DNA of 64,000 bases, taken from positions 50,420,615 to 50,484,614 of the forward strand of contig NC_090176.1 in assembly GCF_024679245.1 (NCBI RefSeq), given 5' to 3'. The notes beneath the pieces are model-generated. The model was not told where the DNA came from, ran no database searches, and saw nothing but the letters and a program-made list of their open reading frames with translations. Position numbers and translations under genes: made by a program. The stretch is from Pseudorasbora parva (Eukaryota > Chordata > Actinopteri > Cypriniformes > Gobionidae). Of the stretch, positions 63,982 to 64,000 are shown piece by piece (positions within the stretch are counted from its first letter, which is position 1; each line of letters starts with the position of its first letter).

Positions 63982-64000
63982 CTGCAGAGAAAGAGCCCAG

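Overview
This is vertebrate nuclear DNA from a teleost fish, most likely a cyprinid or close relative. Four split protein-coding genes with GT-AG introns are present: lcp1, cnot11, rpl31 and tbc1d8. The space between exons is packed with DNA transposons (Tc1/mariner, hAT, foldback/MITE elements), one DIRS retrotransposon, one L1-like fragment and very long microsatellites. This mix resembles zebrafish-type genomes, but I cannot name a species. No prokaryotic system, CRISPR array, rRNA or tRNA was recognised.

Layout. At 307-12626 (+) lie the last eight coding exons of an L-plastin gene (lcp1), which enters from the left edge. At 12627-20183 is a tail-to-tail intergenic region made mostly of MITE, hAT and foldback repeats. 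At 44969 down to 20184 (-) is a complete cnot11 coding region (seven coding exons, 445 aa) with a probable noncoding first exon ending at 46459; its introns hold most of the mobile DNA. At 48580-53613 (+) is a complete rpl31 (123 aa) with a pyrimidine-rich leader exon near 47650. At 63981 down to 56272 (-) are the last four exons of tbc1d8, which leaves through the right edge. cnot11 and rpl31 are head to head. lcp1/cnot11 and rpl31/tbc1d8 are tail to tail. All exon junctions were joined by hand, and reading phase is consistent across every junction listed.

Mobile DNA is stacked in layers that can be dated relative to each other by target-site duplications. A Tc1 element (20945-25421) carries two hAT insertions with exact 8-bp duplications. 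A hAT (35491-44286) contains a DIRS retrotransposon (about 36480-43936), which contains another hAT (39975-41647). One Tc1 with an intact 331-aa transposase (60385-62006) sits inside an older Tc1 (59407-62596). A nearly identical but frameshifted copy lies at 3430-5055.

The most unusual structures are at splice junctions. The 5' splice site of one lcp1 exon has been tandemly amplified into about 80 copies of a 32-bp unit (8826-11397). The 5' splice site of the first coding exon of cnot11 runs directly into a hAT terminus (44649). The polypyrimidine tract of another cnot11 exon is a roughly 230-bp CT-type microsatellite (25875-26107). I found no evidence for a new multi-gene system; these splice-site structures are the best leads.
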